The notes beneath the pieces were generated by a model. That model did not search any database. It worked only from the letters and a program-made list of their open reading frames with translations, and was not told the DNA's origin. A stretch of DNA of 10,629 bases. Origin: Magnetococcales bacterium. Lineage in GTDB: Bacteria > Pseudomonadota > Magnetococcia > Magnetococcales > JADFYX01. The position numbers and the translations under genes were made by a program. Positions 7,823 through 10,629 of this stretch are shown piece by piece (the first letter of the stretch is position 1; each line of letters opens with the position of its first letter). The stretch lies in the NCBI GenBank assembly GCA_015232795.1, contig JADFYX010000068.1:1-10629 (forward strand), given 5' to 3'.

Positions 7823-8305
7823 TTAACTAGCCTTGGAAAGCAAAACAACTGCTTGGGCTGCGACCCCCTCTCCCCGTCCTGTAAAACCCAATTTTTCAGT
7901 TGTCGTCGCTTTAATATTTACACAAGAGGTTGATGTATTGAGAATTTTTGCAACACAACTCTCCATAGCGGGAATATATGGCGCAAGTTTTGGTTTTTGA
8001 CAAATAACTGTTGCATCTAAATTAACCACCTGCCAAGAGCTTTTGCTAATCTCACCATAGACCCTTTTTAATAGTTCTCGGCTATCTATCCCTTTGAATT
8101 GCTCATCCGTATCAGGAAAATGGCGACCAATATCTCCCAAACCCGCAGCCCCTAACAGAGCATCCATAATAGCATGGAGAAGAACATCAGCGTCAGAATG
8201 ACCAAGCAGTCCAAGATTGTGGGGAATATCCACCCCTCCCAGACGCAAAGGACGGTTTGCTACCCAACGATGCACATCAAACCCCTGGCCTACCCGTATA
8301 TTCAT
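7823..8305 (-). CDS. ispF: 2-C-methyl-D-erythritol 2,4-cyclodiphosphate synthase
   Basis: IspF cyclises CDP-methylerythritol 2-phosphate to methylerythritol 2,4-cyclodiphosphate, releasing CMP, in the MEP isoprenoid pathway. The 160-residue length is typical. The zinc ligands Asp10 and His12 (GQGFDVHRW) and His44 (DVLLHAIMDAL) are present, followed by GDIGRHFPDTD (57-67) and the C-terminal KATTTEKLGFTGRGEG block. The ATG immediately follows the ispD stop codon with no gap. Its AGAGGA ribosome-binding site lies inside the 3' end of ispD, seven bases before the ATG. The protein normally forms a homotrimer with active sites at the subunit interfaces. It is a separate gene here, not an IspDF fusion. 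Confidence 0.97.
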   Translation of the reverse strand: MNIRVGQGFDVHRWVANRPLRLGGVDIPHNLGLLGHSDADVLLHAIMDALLGAAGLGDIGRHFPDTDEQFKGIDSRELLKRVYGEISKSSWQVVNLDATVICQKPKLAPYIPAMESCVAKILNTSTSCVNIKATTTEKLGFTGRGEGVAAQAVVLLSKAS

Positions 8306-9019
8306 CTACGCATCCTCTCTATTTGCCAATAAAAACTCCGCCAAAGGGAGGTCAGAAGCTTTGGTAATTTTAATATTTTCAGACTCCCCGGTAACTACAA
8401 TAACTGGCTTGCCAAGCCACTCCAATATTGAAACATCGTCGGTTCCCATAAAACCGGAACTAGCTGCCAAACGGTGGGCATCCACAATAACTCCATAACG
8501 AAACATCTGGGGAGTTTGTGCCAACCAAATTTCATCTCTATCTAGGGTAGCTGTCACTAGCCCATCTTGCCCAACTTTTTTTATAGTATCGCTAGCTTGA
8601 ACTGCTGCTAAAAGGGCATCCCCTCTGTTACGGGCGAGAAATAGCCGATCTAGCAACGCCCTGCTTAACAGAGGACGCGCCCCATCGTGAATTGCCACCC
8701 ACTGTTGCTCTTCTAAATTTAAAGAGGCTAAACCGTTAGCTACGGACAACTGTCGCTCTGCTCCCCCTAGTACTGGTGGTTTTAATTTAGAAAAAGATCC
8801 AACCTCAGCAGCCATAATTTGCTGCCATAGGGCTTGACCATCTTGGGCAATCACAGGGACAATAGCAGCAACTTGGGGGTGATCTTGCAAAACTTTTATT
8901 GAGTGCCAAAGTACAGGACGACCAGCCAAAGGTTGGTATTGCTTAGGCAATTCACCACCAAAGCGTCGCCCTACTCCTGCTGCAACTACCAAGAAAGTGA
9001 TTAAATCACTCTTGTTCAT
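8306..9019 (-). CDS. ispD: 2-C-methyl-D-erythritol 4-phosphate cytidylyltransferase
   Basis: IspD joins CTP and methylerythritol 4-phosphate to give CDP-methylerythritol, the MEP step two before IspF. The 237-residue protein starts with the nucleotide-binding block VVAAGVGRRFGGELPKQY (11-28), whose Arg19 and Lys26 correspond to the catalytic Arg20 and Lys27 of the E. coli enzyme. HDGARP (111-116), TLDRDEIWLAQTPQMF (158-173, Arg161), GTDDVSILE (192-200) and ENIKIT (214-219, Lys217) complete the active-site set. The ATG follows AAGGA with a ten-base spacing. It is the first gene of the ispD-ispF-argS-SPOR operon and is transcribed away from the cytochrome c assembly gene. Confidence 0.96.
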   Translation of the reverse strand: MNKSDLITFLVVAAGVGRRFGGELPKQYQPLAGRPVLWHSIKVLQDHPQVAAIVPVIAQDGQALWQQIMAAEVGSFSKLKPPVLGGAERQLSVANGLASLNLEEQQWVAIHDGARPLLSRALLDRLFLARNRGDALLAAVQASDTIKKVGQDGLVTATLDRDEIWLAQTPQMFRYGVIVDAHRLAASSGFMGTDDVSILEWLGKPVIVVTGESENIKITKASDLPLAEFLLANREDA

Positions 9020-9057
9020 GTCGTTTTTTTCCTTCTGGGTGTATAGTGAATCTGATA

Positions 9058-9086
9058 TTGGTAATTGGGCCCAGATATATTATAAT
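9058..9086 (+). promoter_or_regulatory. Predicted promoter of the CcsA/YpjD-like gene
   Basis: On the plus strand TTGGTA (9058-9063, four of six) and a perfect TATAAT (9081-9086) are separated by 17 bases. The transcript would start near 9093, about 50 bases before the ATG. The two divergent promoters overlap within a 126-base intergenic region, so they may interfere with each other or share control. Confidence 0.5.
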
Positions 9087-9088
9087 AA

Positions 9089-9117
9089 AATATCTAAGCA
9101 AGTTAGTTCAGTGTCAA
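9089..9117 (-). promoter_or_regulatory. Predicted promoter of the ispD operon
   Basis: On the minus strand a perfect TTGACA (9117-9112) is followed after 17 bases by GATATT (9094-9089), a four-of-six match to the -10 consensus. The transcript would begin about 60 bases before the ispD ATG. A minus-strand TATAAT also occurs at 9084-9079, but no -35 sits at the right distance from it. Confidence 0.4.
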
Positions 9118-9145
9118 CCTAAGAATCAAATGGTTGGAGTAAAAA

Positions 9146-9953
9146 ATGGGGGATATCCTCTTAATATGGGCAATTTTAGCCTATGGGGTAACAGCAGTAA
9201 TAATTACCTATAACCATCTGCGTGGCTATACAAAACCGTCAATTGTTGGTTGGTGGATAGTTGCATGTGGCTGGTTGGCCCATTGCTGGGTGGTGTTGCA
9301 AAACCTGAAGCAAGATCAAGGAATTTTGGTTAACTTTACCGCTTCCTTAAATCTATCGGCCCTAGCCTTGGGTTTGATCTATCTTATCATATGGCGTTTA
9401 CGTCGCCAAACAACACGTACAGCAGGACTTCTGCTACTCCCTTTAATGGTCTTCTCCCTAGGGGCATCATTATTATTTCCTGTTGAAGAGTCCAAATTGC
9501 AAGCTTTAACAGATCCTCTGTTAATAGCCCACTTAGCCCTCTCTTTGTTATCATATGGCCTGTTTAGCATTGCTGCAATTTTAGCCTTGATGGATGCCTT
9601 TCAAAACCACGCATTACGTACTAAAAGGTTTGGCAAACTGTTTAATATGCTCCCCCCCCCTTGAGGCACTTGAAGAGACCCTGTTTTTAATGGTACGCAT
9701 GGGTTTTGTGCTGTTAACTGTTGCCATTACAACTGGCTCTCTCTACTCCCATTATATCAACGGAATATTCTTTGCCCTTTCCCATAAGGTGATTTTTACC
9801 TGGGCAACATGGCTGGTATTTGGCACTCTGCTGGTTGGCAACCACCTCTGGGGCTGGCGTGGGGCAAAAGCCTCTAAACTCACCATCTCCGGCTACATTT
9901 TTTTAGCTCTGGCTTTCTTGGGGGTTAAATTTGTAGTCGATATACTGTTATAG
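9146..9953 (+). pseudogene. CcsA/YpjD-like cytochrome c assembly membrane protein, frameshifted
   Basis: Two frames together encode one multi-pass membrane protein of the cytochrome c assembly (HemX/CcsA/YpjD) superfamily. The first runs from the ATG at 9146 (GGAG six bases upstream) through about five transmembrane helices and stops at 9662-9664 after residue 172. The second continues as LEALEETLFLMVRMGF with about three more helices, to the TAG at 9951-9953. The break lies in a run of nine C (9652-9660); eight C would give one 268-residue frame, close to the usual size. Histidines in family-typical places are H46, H129 (IAHLALSLLSYG) and, in the restored frame, H213 (SHKVIFTW). As written, the product loses the last helices and H213. 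A homopolymer sequencing error, a true mutation and slippage are all possible; conserved coding sense on both sides favours error or a recent, reversible change. A role in haem delivery is not proven for this subfamily. Confidence 0.85.
9652..9660 (+). repeat. C9 homopolymer tract at the frameshift
   Basis: Nine consecutive C residues lie inside the CcsA/YpjD-like gene. Removing one C joins LLIAHL-containing and LEALEE-containing frames into a single protein through Leu-Pro-Pro-Leu. Tracts of this length are prone both to polymerase slippage in cells and to sequencing miscalls. Confidence 0.9.
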
Positions 9954-10629
9954 TTATTTTGCGACTCCGCTACACCACTTCTGCCAAATTTTTCTAAATT
10001 GTGCTGTTAAATCAACTGTAAACCTGTTGTGATCGCAAAGTGGTGAGTTTGCAACTCTATTGCGCAGTTCATGTTTTAAGCTCTGCAACCTTTGGGGATT
10101 ATTTATCAGATCAACCACCAGTTCCACATATTTAGGCAGACTATCAGTTATCAACTCATCTAGACCAACACAGCGCAAAATACTTTGGGAGTGACGGCCT
10201 GCAAATGTAGATCCAACAGTTGTAACCACAGGAACCCCCATCCATAGAGCCTCCATTGTCGTCAACCCACCCGAATAGGGAATACAGTCCAAGGCTATAT
10301 CAATAGAGTTATATCTGGCTAACAGCTCTTTGTGGGGAATACGCCCCACAATTTTAATCCTGTCAATATCTATACCTACCTTGGCAAAATAACCTGTTAT
10401 TCTCTTAACATTGGCAGGATCATCCATACCTTTGTAAATTAAAAGCAGACTGGCCTCCGGGCAGAGGCTAAGAATCTGCGACCACACTTGCAGCATTGTT
10501 GTATTTATTTTAGATGGATTACCAAAATTTCCCAATATAAAACCACTGTCTGATCTGTTATCAGATTTATTGGCAACCAGAGGAGTATAGTCGGGAGGGG
10601 TATAACTGGCCCAAGAGTCAGCTAATCTA
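9954..10629 (-). CDS. GT41-family (O-GlcNAc transferase/SPINDLY-like) glycosyltransferase, partial: N-terminal part beyond the right edge
   Basis: The visible 224 residues are the C-terminal half of a GT41-type catalytic region. Marks are WASYTPPDYTPLV near the right edge, then GFILGNFGNPSKIN (whose Lys matches the nucleotide-contacting lysine of O-GlcNAc transferases). These are followed by RIKIVGRIPHKELLARYNSI, DIALDCIPYSGG, LTTMEALWMGVPVVTT and AGRHSQSILRCVGLDELI. GT41 enzymes move GlcNAc or fucose from a nucleotide sugar to Ser/Thr of proteins, usually guided by N-terminal TPR repeats, which would lie outside this window. The frame is open to the last base with no credible start, so the gene is truncated by the window only. 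Its TAA (9956-9954) directly touches the TAG of the convergent membrane-protein gene. Donor sugar and acceptor cannot be told; flagellin or other surface proteins are frequent bacterial contexts. Confidence 0.85.
   Translation of the reverse strand, partial: RLADSWASYTPPDYTPLVANKSDNRSDSGFILGNFGNPSKINTTMLQVWSQILSLCPEASLLLIYKGMDDPANVKRITGYFAKVGIDIDRIKIVGRIPHKELLARYNSIDIALDCIPYSGGLTTMEALWMGVPVVTTVGSTFAGRHSQSILRCVGLDELITDSLPKYVELVVDLINNPQRLQSLKHELRNRVANSPLCDHNRFTVDLTAQFRKIWQKWCSGVAK

Noticed and set aside
9594..9953. Independent gene starting at the ATG at 9594
   Set aside because: Its first ~26 residues are an out-of-frame reading of the upstream membrane protein; only the part after the C run is genuine and it continues the gene starting at 9146.
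9954..10535. Start of the glycosyltransferase at TTG 10535
   Set aside because: The frame stays open to the window edge and the residues upstream of this TTG (WASYTPPDY, GFI) fit the GT41 family, so the gene is truncated by the window and this is not its start.

Overview
The window looks like chromosomal DNA from a Gram-negative, proteobacteria-like organism with moderately AT-rich coding sequence. The evidence is an NADPH-type glutamate synthase large subunit, unfused ispD and ispF, an argS-SPOR pair like that seen in many Proteobacteria, a YpjD/CcsA-like cytochrome c assembly protein, and a bacterial GT41 (O-GlcNAc-transferase-like) glycosyltransferase. The class cannot be fixed from this window. 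Separate ispD and ispF argue against a typical alphaproteobacterium, where the two are usually fused.

Layout, left to right. Bases 1-3873 (minus) are gltB, open at the left edge: 1291 uninterrupted codons with the final ~200 residues outside the window. Bases 3874-4304 are a gene-free stretch. It holds a convincing gltB promoter (minus), a speculative small plus-strand transcription unit, and the inverted-repeat control region of the next genes. Bases 4305-5089 (plus) are a two-gene toxin-antitoxin module of the TacA/TacT type: a DUF1778 ribbon-helix-helix antitoxin and a GNAT acetyltransferase toxin, overlapping by GTGA. Bases 5161-9019 (minus) are a tight four-gene operon in the order ispD, ispF, argS, SPOR-domain protein, with abutting or overlapping junctions apart from a 71-base gap before argS. 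A compact divergent promoter region (9020-9145) separates ispD from a plus-strand CcsA/YpjD-like membrane protein gene (9146-9953). That gene is frameshifted at a run of nine C. Its stop codon directly abuts the stop codon of a convergent GT41-family glycosyltransferase gene (9954 to the right edge, minus), whose 5' part is outside the window.

How the genes work together. The ispD operon supplies two MEP-pathway isoprenoid enzymes, arginyl-tRNA synthetase and an inner-membrane peptidoglycan-binding SPOR protein, all housekeeping functions. gltB assimilates ammonia into glutamate. The toxin-antitoxin cassette is the accessory element, placed between two housekeeping units that point away from each other's start sites. 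The features most worth a second look are the C9 frameshift in the cytochrome c assembly gene, the toxin-antitoxin module with its nested inverted repeats, and the unexplained sequence between the gltB promoter and the antitoxin gene. No CRISPR array, tRNA, rRNA or insertion sequence is visible.
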